This document shows, piece after piece, positions 1 to 7,067 of a DNA stretch of 21,782 nucleotides. Each line of letters begins with the position of its first letter. Position 1 is the first letter of the stretch. The DNA is from an uncultured Collinsella sp. GTDB lineage: Bacteria; Actinomycetota; Coriobacteriia; Coriobacteriales; Coriobacteriaceae. The notes below the pieces were generated by a model. It was not told where the DNA came from, made no database searches, and was given only the letters and a program-made list of their open reading frames with translations. The position numbers were made by a program, and so were the translations under genes. The DNA lies in NCBI GenBank assembly GCA_902494605.1, contig CABUUG010000016.1, forward strand, positions 1-21,782. The letters are read 5' to 3'.

Positions 1-319
1 CCGTTCCGGCCTGCTCGTCCTTGCACGTGCCATTGCCCTGAGCGGCCGCACCGGCACCGATCAGGCCAACGACGCAGGAACCGTCGACTAGCGTGGTATG
101 GGGGATGTCCATCTCGTCCAGACGTGCCTGGATATAGGCAGACGTCTGCGGAAGATTGTTACCCAGCTCGGGCATCTGGTGTAGATCGTGTCGCCATGCA
201 GCGAGCTCGTCTGCAAAAGCCTGAGCTTCTGCGACAAGACCGTCACCGATAGCGGCCTGCGCCGCCGCGGTGGCCTGGGGCGCTGGTTGCGGTTGAAAAT
301 CGGACAGAGCTGATGCCAT
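1..319 (-). CDS. M20-family metallopeptidase/amidohydrolase, N-terminal part (cut by left edge)
   Basis: I translated this directly from the minus strand. The ATG at 317-319 is preceded by a strong Shine-Dalgarno sequence (GGAGGG, 5 nt spacing). After an Ala/Gln-rich leader the protein reads AWRHDLHQMPELGNNLPQTS, then an ARLDEMDIPHT segment. This matches the start of HipO/AmhX-type amidohydrolases of the M20 family (a 'RRxLHxxPELG' motif followed by a helix and 'L..lGi'). These are cytosolic metal-dependent enzymes that hydrolyse N-acyl or N-aminobenzoyl amino acids or related amide bonds. Only about 106 residues are present; the metal-binding His/Asp/Glu residues lie beyond the left edge, so catalytic integrity cannot be judged. 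No substrate can be assigned. Confidence 0.8.
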   Translation of the reverse strand, partial: MASALSDFQPQPAPQATAAAQAAIGDGLVAEAQAFADELAAWRHDLHQMPELGNNLPQTSAYIQARLDEMDIPHTTLVDGSCVVGLIGAGAAAQGNGTCKDEQAGT

Positions 320-397
320 AGAAGCCCTCCAGTAACGTTTTTGCAGCACGCACTTTGATAGCGTAAAGTGCAAGGTACAACTGTAAGGGCATGACAT

Positions 398-422
398 AAA
401 AATGCCGCCCTGGGAGGGCGGC
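398..422 (-). terminator. Intrinsic terminator after the EamA transporter gene
   Basis: Seven-base-pair GC stem (GCCGCCC / GGGCGGC, 404-410 and 416-422) with a 5-nt loop. On the minus strand it is followed by A and a run of five T (398-402). It lies 13 nt after the transporter stop codon and separates that gene from the M20 gene. Confidence 0.85.
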
Positions 423-434
423 GCAACAAGTTGT

Positions 435-1418
435 TTACAATTGCGGGTGTGATTTTCGGCGCAAGAAATCGAAATGCGTCTCGCTCAAGATAATCGAAAG
501 AAAGATGAGCGCGAAGCCGGCGAGCAGGCGCGAGGTGAGCGCCTCCCCCATCAGCAGCACCGAGAACAGCACGCCCGAAGGCGACTCCATCGAAAGGAGC
601 AGTGAGCCCGTCGAGGCCGAGACATGCGCCAAGCCGACGTTTTGGATGAGCAGAGCCGCGCATGTGCAACCAACCGAGAGAAACGCCATCGCGCTGATAA
701 AGCTCGGCGTCCACACGGACAGAGGCGCTTGGGTCTCGAATAGCAGCGACGTTGCCAGGCTCAGCACGCCGTTGCCCACAAACATCCAAAACGTGATGAC
801 GTTGATGTCCATTTTGCGACCGTACTTGGCAGTCACCGCCATCTGGATGGCGAAAAAGACCGCACCCGCCAGCGTAATGACATCACCGATGTTGAATTCA
901 ACGCTATCGAGCGCCACCAAGCCAATGCCCGCCAAGCACAGCAGCGCCGCGCCCAGGTTATAGCGGGTGAGTTTTTCGCCGCTCAGAAAATAGCTCGCGA
1001 ACGGCACAACGATGCAATACGTGCCCGTCAAAAAAGCATTCTTGCCCGCCGTGGTGTGCGCCAGACCGACTGTCTGCAGGGCGTAGGCGGCCCACATAAG
1101 TGCGCCCATGCCAAGTCCGACGATAAGGTTGCGGGCGTTGAGGTGCGCGATGATGCGCTTGTGGAAGATGAAAAACATGACCAACGCCGCAGGCAGAAAG
1201 CGCACGTAGAGCAGTTCGAACACCGGAATGGTGTCGAGCGCGTCCTTCATGGTCGTAAAGGAGTAGCCCCAGACGACTGCCACCGAAAGCAGCAGGACTT
1301 TCCAGAACAGCGGCGAGCGAGCGCCGGCGCCGCGGGAGGTGCCGCCCGCGCCCAGGGCCTCGCGAGCAACAGGGCTATCGGGCATCATTTCGATATTGTC
1401 AGTGGCATGCTGGGCCAT
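435..1418 (-). CDS. EamA-family drug/metabolite transporter (DMT superfamily)
   Basis: 327-aa integral membrane protein. A hydrophilic N-terminal tail of about 38 residues is followed by about ten hydrophobic segments arranged as two EamA repeats (about residues 39-168 and 178-315). Recognisable family features are the WGYSF-type motif in the first helix (VVWGYSFTTMKDAL), an RF residue pair in helix 2 and the E-rich turn of the second repeat (SMESPSGVLFSVLLMGEAL). DMT proteins export amino acids, nucleobases or other small metabolites; the substrate here is unknown. The start is supported by GAGGAT about 7 nt upstream. A terminator lies directly downstream, so the gene is probably monocistronic. 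The long polar, Gly/Ala-rich N-terminus is slightly unusual; later starts are possible. Confidence 0.88.
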   Translation of the reverse strand: MAQHATDNIEMMPDSPVAREALGAGGTSRGAGARSPLFWKVLLLSVAVVWGYSFTTMKDALDTIPVFELLYVRFLPAALVMFFIFHKRIIAHLNARNLIVGLGMGALMWAAYALQTVGLAHTTAGKNAFLTGTYCIVVPFASYFLSGEKLTRYNLGAALLCLAGIGLVALDSVEFNIGDVITLAGAVFFAIQMAVTAKYGRKMDINVITFWMFVGNGVLSLATSLLFETQAPLSVWTPSFISAMAFLSVGCTCAALLIQNVGLAHVSASTGSLLLSMESPSGVLFSVLLMGEALTSRLLAGFALIFLSIILSETHFDFLRRKSHPQL

Positions 1419-1485
1419 AGGGCATCCTCGCGCTCAATCTGGGCGTGGTGTCCGCACGCGCATGGCTGCGTGCCGCCTCATGGTC

Positions 1486-1522
1486 AAATAAAAGCAGGGC
1501 GCACCGGACCCCCGGCACGCCC
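1486..1522 (-). terminator. Intrinsic terminator of the YhgE/Pip operon
   Basis: On the minus strand an 11-bp stem (GGGCGTGCCGG with CCGGTGCGCCC, two G-U wobbles, 4-nt loop; 1497-1522) is followed by the T-rich stretch TGCTTTTATTT. It lies about 100 nt after the stop codon of the second YhgE/Pip gene. The G-U pairs form only in the minus-strand transcript, which supports that orientation. Confidence 0.8.
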
Positions 1523-1619
1523 CGCTACTGTAGCAACAACCAAGCAGCCCGTGCAATTCACTACGCTAAAGCATCGGGTTGGAAGATCTCGATGTTCCGA
1601 CGGCGTTTACGTTGCTGAA

Positions 1620-3809
1620 CTAAATCAATTTGGTTGACTCCAGTTTTTCGATGATCCAGTCGTTGGCTTTGATGACCGGGCGGCGGAAGACGACGCCCAG
1701 TGCCAGCGACGGAATCAGATAGCTCGCCAGAATGCCTAGCTCAATCCAGTACTCCATGTGGTACGCACCGGCCATGGCGGCATGCATGGCGTTGATGCCG
1801 TGGGTGAACGGCAGGAACGGATAGATCGCCTGGAACACGGGGCCGGTCATCTCGATGGGGAACGTGCCGCCCGAACCGCCGACCTGCATGACCAGCAGCA
1901 CGACGGCGAGCGCCTTGCCGATATCGCCAAACGAAACCGTAAGCGTGTAGACGATATTGGAGAACACGAGACTCGCGACCCAGCCCGCCAGCACAAACTG
2001 CAGCGGGTCGTCGCACTGGATGCCAAAGAACAGGATGTCGCCCGCACACACGAGCGTTGCCTGCAGCAGGGCCAGACCGCCAAAGAACAGGTAGCGGCCC
2101 AGGTAGATCTCGTGCAGGCGCACGGGGATGAGCTCGTTGATAAGCTCATCGTCAACCGAGACCTTCATCATGGCCGCCAGCACAATCGAGCCCACCCAGA
2201 GCGACAGAATCGTGTAGAACGGTGCCATGGCCGAACCGTAGTTGCGGATCGGATAGACCGGCTTGCGATCGAGCGCGACGGGGCCGGAAAGCGACACGGC
2301 CAGACCCTCGGGATCATTGCCGATCATCGTCTTGATCGTAGCGAGGTCATCCGACATCAAGGCGCCGTCGAGCTCGTCCTTAAACGCACTGATCTTGTCC
2401 GACGCCTCGCCCAGCTGATCAGAAGCCTTGTTGACCAGCTTTGCAGCCTTGGAGAGGCCCTTTGCCAGCGAACCGGATGCGTCGGTCAGGCCAGCAACAG
2501 CACTATCCAGATCGTTCGAAATACCGTTCAGCGAATCCAAAACGCCCGAGATGGTCTTCTTGAGCTCCTTTGCCTTGGCCGAAAACGTAGAGTCGTAGTC
2601 AGTCTTGGCGCCCGAGATACCAGCCTTGGCATCGGCGATGGCCTGATCGACCTCGGCACGCGAGTTGTTGACCTCGGCCATGCTATCGGAGAGAGACTTC
2701 GCGGTGGCCGCCAGATCCTTGGCATTGTTGCGATACTCCACAGCAATCCTGCTCAGCGATGTTGCCACAGACTTGAGGCTGTCCTGGAGTTTTTCGTCAG
2801 TCACCTGATCGGCAAAGCTGCGGAGCTGGTCGGCCGTGGCGTCGATATCGTCGGCACGCGTGTTGAGCGCCGCCGCGGCATCGTTGAGCTGGGACACTGT
2901 AAGGTAGACATGTTGATTCGCGGCATCAAATGCCTTCGCAAGCTCGGCGGACACGTTGTCAAACGAGCCCGCGCTTCCGTCAATCGCGGCATTGATGGCG
3001 TCGTTGGCGTCCTTCAGCGCTTCCTTGGAATCGCTAATACCGCTCTTGACATGCTCCATCAGCTGCTTCGTTGACTCATCGACCGTGCCCGTCTGCTTGA
3101 GCATGCCGCTCGCCGACGTCAGCGAATCGGACGTGGAGCTCAAAATGCCCGCCAGCGACGAAGCATTTGCCTGAACGTCTCGCAGGTCCTCAATCGAATC
3201 GCCAAGCGTCGAGGACAGGTTGGCGATAAAGTTGCTGACCTGGTCGGTGCTCATGTAATCGAGCAGGCTGGACACCGTCTTAAGACCGATCGTCGTAATG
3301 GTCTCGGTAAAAGTTTTGTTAACCTGGCTCTGGACGGCGCTCGAACCCTTCTCGGTCACGATCTGCGCAATGGCGTTGGCCTTCTGATTCTCGTAGAACT
3401 CGATATCGGCATGCTTCACGTCGGTCGAGAAAAGCGTCATCATGTCAGCGCTAAACGTTTTGGGGATAACGACGGCAGCATAGTACGCGCCCGACTTAAC
3501 GCCCTCGATAGCCTTTTCGCGATTGTTGAGCACAACCCAATCGAAGCTCTCGTTGCCGCGTAGGGTGGCGGTCACGTTTTCGCCCACGTTAACCTCGACG
3601 GGGATCAAATCGCTCTCGTAACCCTCATCGGTGTTGACCACGGCGATCTTAAGATTGCCGGTGTTGCCGTACGGATCCCAGCTGCCGGCGATGTTATACC
3701 ACGCGTACAGACACGGTACGATAATGAGGCCCATCACGACAACCAAGCCGATCACGGAGCGAGACACGTTTTGGACATCGCGCTTAAACAGATGCAGGAT
3801 GTTCTTCAT
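1620..3809 (-). CDS. YhgE/Pip domain membrane protein (second gene of pair)
   Basis: 729 aa. The N-terminus has a basic tail, one transmembrane helix (about 19-40) and the family signature YAWYNIAGSWDPYGNT. An extracytoplasmic part follows (KIAVVNTDEGYES, then YYAAVVIPKTFSADM). Residues 190-490 are Ala/Ser/Asp-rich and probably coiled-coil. Residues 528-715 form a block of about six helices resembling ABC-2 permeases, with a GGSGGTFPIE motif. The family includes Bacillus YhgE and lactococcal Pip (phage infection protein). Its molecular role is not established; proposals include envelope transport or scaffolding. The ATG directly follows the upstream stop codon, and AGGAGGTGAG lies inside the last codons of that gene, so translation is coupled. 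A terminator follows at 1486-1522. Confidence 0.9.
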   Translation of the reverse strand: MKNILHLFKRDVQNVSRSVIGLVVVMGLIIVPCLYAWYNIAGSWDPYGNTGNLKIAVVNTDEGYESDLIPVEVNVGENVTATLRGNESFDWVVLNNREKAIEGVKSGAYYAAVVIPKTFSADMMTLFSTDVKHADIEFYENQKANAIAQIVTEKGSSAVQSQVNKTFTETITTIGLKTVSSLLDYMSTDQVSNFIANLSSTLGDSIEDLRDVQANASSLAGILSSTSDSLTSASGMLKQTGTVDESTKQLMEHVKSGISDSKEALKDANDAINAAIDGSAGSFDNVSAELAKAFDAANQHVYLTVSQLNDAAAALNTRADDIDATADQLRSFADQVTDEKLQDSLKSVATSLSRIAVEYRNNAKDLAATAKSLSDSMAEVNNSRAEVDQAIADAKAGISGAKTDYDSTFSAKAKELKKTISGVLDSLNGISNDLDSAVAGLTDASGSLAKGLSKAAKLVNKASDQLGEASDKISAFKDELDGALMSDDLATIKTMIGNDPEGLAVSLSGPVALDRKPVYPIRNYGSAMAPFYTILSLWVGSIVLAAMMKVSVDDELINELIPVRLHEIYLGRYLFFGGLALLQATLVCAGDILFFGIQCDDPLQFVLAGWVASLVFSNIVYTLTVSFGDIGKALAVVLLVMQVGGSGGTFPIEMTGPVFQAIYPFLPFTHGINAMHAAMAGAYHMEYWIELGILASYLIPSLALGVVFRRPVIKANDWIIEKLESTKLI

Positions 3810-6626
3810 TTATGCCTCACCTCCTTTGGAGTGCTTGCCAAGCGCGGTGGTATCTCCATCATTTGTGGCTGTGCTGTCGCTGCCCTGAGATTTATGGTGC
3901 GAGCCGATATGCGGCAAGCGGCCCGTGGACTGATCGCCGCCCTTGGCACCACGCTCGCTGGCGTTGAGGCCAAACATGTGGCGGGCGGCAGGAATGGCGG
4001 CCGTGTGCTCGCGCATCTCGCGACGCAGGTCCTCATCCGAAAGCGCCGAGATGCGCATCTGGGTATTGAGGCTCGCGCGGATATATTCGATATTGATAAG
4101 CCAGCCGCAGATGGCAATAACCGAGATGATCCAAATGACAAGCAGGATGATCTTGCCGTTATTGTCGATATCGAGAACCGTCGACAGGACAAAGAGCAGG
4201 ACCTGAACGCCCACCACGGCGGCAAAACCGCCCTTGATGTAGTACGGGTAGCGATGTTCAAAGGCGACCGCATGATCGAGCAGTTCGCGACGGTACGAAT
4301 CGGAATCGAGCATGACACGCATGGCCGTGCGCAGCGAGTAGCGCTGGCGCGGCAGGTCGTTGGACTCGCAAATCATCATACCGGTCGTGGAAAGCTGTTT
4401 ATCAAAGAGCAGGTTAAGGTTGAGCAGCAGCGGACGCAGCTGCAGACCGATAAAGAGCGCCACGATCAAGAACACGCCCAGAATGCACAGGTTAAACAGG
4501 TAGTTGAACGAATACATGCCGCCGACCGTCTCGCGCAGCAGATTGATGCCGTAGGTAAAGGGCAGCAGCGGGTGCAGCCACTGGAAGAAGCCTGGCATCA
4601 TCTCGATGGGGTACATGCCCGACGAACCCGGGATCTGCACGATAACCAGAATGACGCCGATAGCCTTGCCGATGTGCTTAAACGTGGTGGACAGCGCATA
4701 GATGATATTGACGTAGGTGAACGAGATGGCGATGCCGCCCAGCACGAACAGCAGCGGGCTGACGCACTGTACGCCGATCACCAGATCGCCTACCGTAACG
4801 ATGATGGCCTGCAACGCGCCCAGGATCACCAGGAGCAACCAGCGGCCAAAGTAGCCCTGACGCGCGGTAAAGCTGCCGATGCCCTCGCGATCGACCTCGA
4901 GCTTGTAGATGGCGATGAGTACGTAACCGCCCACCCAAAGCGCCAGATTGGTGTAGAAGGGAGCGATGCCCGAGCCAAAGCTCTTGACCGGATAGATCGA
5001 CTTGGACGTCAGCTCGACCGGAGAGGCCATGAAATCTGCCACGTCATTGACATCGACGCCCATCAGATCGGCCAGCTCGCCCATGGACTCGGAGGTCTGC
5101 AGCGCCGCGATGTCATTGGCGGCGGTTGCAAGCTTGTCCTGGACCTTGGCAAGCGAGGAATCGGTCTGGGACAGCGTGGTCTTGGCCTGGCCGAGCGTAG
5201 CGCTAAGCTGCGCCAACGTGCCGCGCGCATTTGCAAGTGTAGGTGTCATACCCGAGACGATACCGGTCAGGTCGCCCGAAACGGCAGCAAAAGAGTCGAG
5301 CGCGCTCGAGGCCTTCGGCAGCGCGTTTTGGCCCAAGTCCGTCTGGGCTTGGCCAAGGTTGGTCGCACCGGTATGAATTGCGTTATTGATAGCGTCACTG
5401 GCACCCGAAACAGCCGCTGCGTCATTCGCCATGGCGCTCGACTGCGCGGACAGACCGTCCTTGATGCTCTGAAGCTTTTCATTCTGCTCTCGAAGCAAAT
5501 CGATGGTCGATACAATGCGCGCGTCAATTTCCTCGGAACCTGTCGACGTGTCATTGGCGAGAATCTCTAAGTGCCCGATAACGGCCTTATTGTGGTCGAT
5601 CGTCGCTTGGAGAGACTCGAGCGAGTTGTCGATACGGGTGGTCGTAGATGTGACCGTGCCCGTCAGCTTGCCGATGGCAGCGTTCGCAGAGGCTGACGTC
5701 TTGGTGAGCGCAAGGCTGCCTTCCGAGAGCGCCTTGGAGAGCGAGGCGACAGAGTTGCCCGCCGTGGCGCGAGCCTCGCCCAGCAGGTCATTGCCCTGGG
5801 AGATCGCCTGCGTCAGCGACGGCGCCTGACCCTGCAGACCGGCAAGTGCCGCATCTGCCGAGGCAATGGAACCACTCGTCTTATCGATGGCGGCATTCAT
5901 GTCGCCAATCGAATCACGCACTTCGCCCAACGTATCGGAAGCCTCTGATACCGAACCGGCCAACGAATCCTGAGTCTGGGTTGCCTTGTCCTTTAAATCG
6001 ACTCCGGCATCCTTGGCAATACTGGCAACGGTCTCGCCCACCGTGGAGACAAATTCCGAGTTGATCTGCTCCTCGATGGTGTTTGCACCGGTGTCGGTAA
6101 CCTTGGGCGCAATAGCGCTCTTCTTCTCATTGACGTAGTACGTAAGCTTGGGCTGATGGTAGTTGCCGTCGAGCATCGAAACCAGGTTATCCGAGAAGTT
6201 CTTGGGGACTACGATGGCCGCATAGTACTCACCGCTCTCGACGCCCTCTTTGGCATCGGCCGCAGAATCGACGAAGGTCCAGCCCAGCTGATCGTTCTCC
6301 TTGAGCTGATCGACGACCTGATCGCCCGCGTTGAGCTCGCCCACCAGGTCGTTTTGGGTGCCCCGATCGTTGTTGGCGATGGCAATCTTGATGCCCTGGG
6401 TGTTTCCGTACGGATCCCAGTTGGCCACGATGTTGTACCAGGCATACAGCGAGGGAATAACGCACACGCCAAGGGTAACCACCAAGGCGACGGGGTTCAC
6501 AAGCAGTCGCTTAATGTCGCGCTTAAATATCGCAAAGGAGACCTTTGCATTGGATAGTTTGCTGCCGAGACTCACGCTTGGACCATCCATCCTGTCGTTG
6601 AATCGAATCGTACTATCGATAACCAT
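3810..6626 (-). CDS. YhgE/Pip domain membrane protein with extra C-terminal membrane domain (first gene of pair)
   Basis: 938 aa from the ATG at 6626. The frame stays open to a TTG at 6659 (949 aa), and another ATG is at 6590; none has a clear Shine-Dalgarno. The predicted promoter (-10 at 6683-6688) fits 6626 or 6590 best. Domain order: KRDIK basic segment, first helix, SLYAWYNIVANWDPYGNT signature, periplasm-facing domain (YYAAIVVPKNFSDNL), long Ala/Ser/Thr-rich coiled-coil (about 200-540), then an ABC-2-like helix block with GSSGMYPIE (about 552-742). Beyond the normal end of the family it has about 195 more residues: a soluble segment, two more helices (about 794-815 and 822-843) and a polar His/Gly/Ser-rich tail. 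It is paralogous to the following gene, and the two probably act together. Function unknown. Confidence 0.88.
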   Translation of the reverse strand: MVIDSTIRFNDRMDGPSVSLGSKLSNAKVSFAIFKRDIKRLLVNPVALVVTLGVCVIPSLYAWYNIVANWDPYGNTQGIKIAIANNDRGTQNDLVGELNAGDQVVDQLKENDQLGWTFVDSAADAKEGVESGEYYAAIVVPKNFSDNLVSMLDGNYHQPKLTYYVNEKKSAIAPKVTDTGANTIEEQINSEFVSTVGETVASIAKDAGVDLKDKATQTQDSLAGSVSEASDTLGEVRDSIGDMNAAIDKTSGSIASADAALAGLQGQAPSLTQAISQGNDLLGEARATAGNSVASLSKALSEGSLALTKTSASANAAIGKLTGTVTSTTTRIDNSLESLQATIDHNKAVIGHLEILANDTSTGSEEIDARIVSTIDLLREQNEKLQSIKDGLSAQSSAMANDAAAVSGASDAINNAIHTGATNLGQAQTDLGQNALPKASSALDSFAAVSGDLTGIVSGMTPTLANARGTLAQLSATLGQAKTTLSQTDSSLAKVQDKLATAANDIAALQTSESMGELADLMGVDVNDVADFMASPVELTSKSIYPVKSFGSGIAPFYTNLALWVGGYVLIAIYKLEVDREGIGSFTARQGYFGRWLLLVILGALQAIIVTVGDLVIGVQCVSPLLFVLGGIAISFTYVNIIYALSTTFKHIGKAIGVILVIVQIPGSSGMYPIEMMPGFFQWLHPLLPFTYGINLLRETVGGMYSFNYLFNLCILGVFLIVALFIGLQLRPLLLNLNLLFDKQLSTTGMMICESNDLPRQRYSLRTAMRVMLDSDSYRRELLDHAVAFEHRYPYYIKGGFAAVVGVQVLLFVLSTVLDIDNNGKIILLVIWIISVIAICGWLINIEYIRASLNTQMRISALSDEDLRREMREHTAAIPAARHMFGLNASERGAKGGDQSTGRLPHIGSHHKSQGSDSTATNDGDTTALGKHSKGGEA

Positions 6627-6682
6627 TGTACGTAAGCGCTTTAGCGTCTCAGAGCACAATGGTATTGAGTTTTGCGGGTAGC

Positions 6683-6711
6683 AATATACTACGAAGACGA
6701 ATTAACGTACA
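6683..6711 (-). promoter_or_regulatory. Predicted promoter of the YhgE/Pip operon
   Basis: Minus-strand TATATT (6683-6688) with TGTACG 17 nt upstream (6706-6711). The -10 is good and the -35 is weak (3 of 6). A transcript would start near 6676, leaving about 50 nt of leader to the ATG at 6626 and only about 17 nt to the TTG at 6659, which argues against the TTG start. Confidence 0.45.
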
Positions 6712-6718
6712 GTTGTAC
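6707..6718. promoter_or_regulatory. Candidate operator: GTACA-GT-TGTAC palindrome over the -35 box
   Basis: Perfect 5-bp inverted repeat with a 2-bp spacer. One arm lies within the predicted -35 hexamer of the YhgE/Pip promoter, a typical place for a repressor such as a TetR or MarR family protein. No regulator gene is adjacent, so the cognate protein is unknown. Confidence 0.35.
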
Positions 6719-6776
6719 AGTATCTTTAATTTCAGCAGGTCACAAAACCACAACCCGCACAAATTAGCAATTCAAA

Positions 6777-6832
6777 TAGTCATCGGGGACGTTCTTAAAC
6801 GACTGGTCAAACAAGAACGCCCCCAACGACTA
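6777..6832 (-). repeat. 20-bp inverted repeat (stable hairpin in minus-strand RNA)
   Basis: Arms 6777-6796 and 6813-6832 with a 16-nt loop. Seventeen of 20 positions pair as DNA. The three mismatches are all A-C, and become G-U wobbles in a minus-strand transcript, giving an unbroken 20-bp stem. The following minus-strand bases are not T-rich, so it is not a classical terminator. It is part of the non-coding stretch 6627-7067. Confidence 0.6.
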
Positions 6833-6874
6833 GTTTGGACCACGGTAACATCGATGTTTTAGCAATGCCAGCGA

Positions 6875-6974
6875 GCGGGCGCCAGAGCGAACAAATTGGC
6901 ATGAAAAGAGGACGGCATAGACCTTCTGGTCATGCCGTCCTCTTTGAATGACAAGTTGTCGCTCTGGCGCCCGC
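6875..6974. repeat. 100-nt nearly continuous nested palindrome
   Basis: The outer arms of 16 bp are perfect (6875-6890 with 6959-6974). A middle segment pairs with a few mismatches and one bulge. An inner 14-bp perfect stem (6905-6918 with 6932-6945) is followed by a bulged A, a 4-bp stem and a TTCT loop. The whole element folds as one long hairpin. CAGCG occurs 1 nt outside each end (6869-6873, 6976-6980), possibly a target-site duplication. It contains the htpG terminator. Confidence 0.7.
6904..6945 (-). terminator. Probable intrinsic terminator of htpG (inner part of the palindrome)
   Basis: A very stable stem (14 bp plus 4 bp, loop AGAA on the minus strand) ends in CCTCTTTT on the minus strand. 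It lies about 120 nt after the htpG stop. The opposite strand ends in CCTCTTTG, so it could also act in the other direction. Confidence 0.65.
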
Positions 6975-6988
6975 GCAGCGTCGACTGG

Positions 6989-7012
6989 TCCGCCGTTCGT
7001 TAGAACGGCGGA
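6989..7012. repeat. 10-bp hairpin in the htpG downstream region
   Basis: TCCGCCGTTC and GAACGGCGGA separated by GTTA. No T-run follows. It is bracketed by the direct repeat GCAGCGTCGA (6975-6984 and 7020-7029), which suggests a modular repetitive element. Confidence 0.6.
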
Positions 7013-7032
7013 ACTGAGGGCAGCGTCGAGCC

Positions 7033-7060
7033 GTTACGCGGTTTGGTAAAACCGCGTAAC
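7033..7060. repeat. 12-bp perfect hairpin just downstream of htpG
   Basis: GTTACGCGGTTT and AAACCGCGTAAC separated by GGTA, ending 7 nt from the htpG stop codon. The stem has no T-run on either strand, so it is more likely an mRNA 3'-end stabiliser or a repetitive extragenic element than a terminator. Confidence 0.65.
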
Positions 7061-7067
7061 TACCTAA

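Noticed and set aside
3771..5570. 599-residue open frame on the plus strand, opposite the first YhgE/Pip gene
   Set aside because: It is antisense to a clear membrane-protein gene. Its composition (many Arg, His, Gln, Asp) is that of a GC-rich shadow frame, with no recognisable domain.
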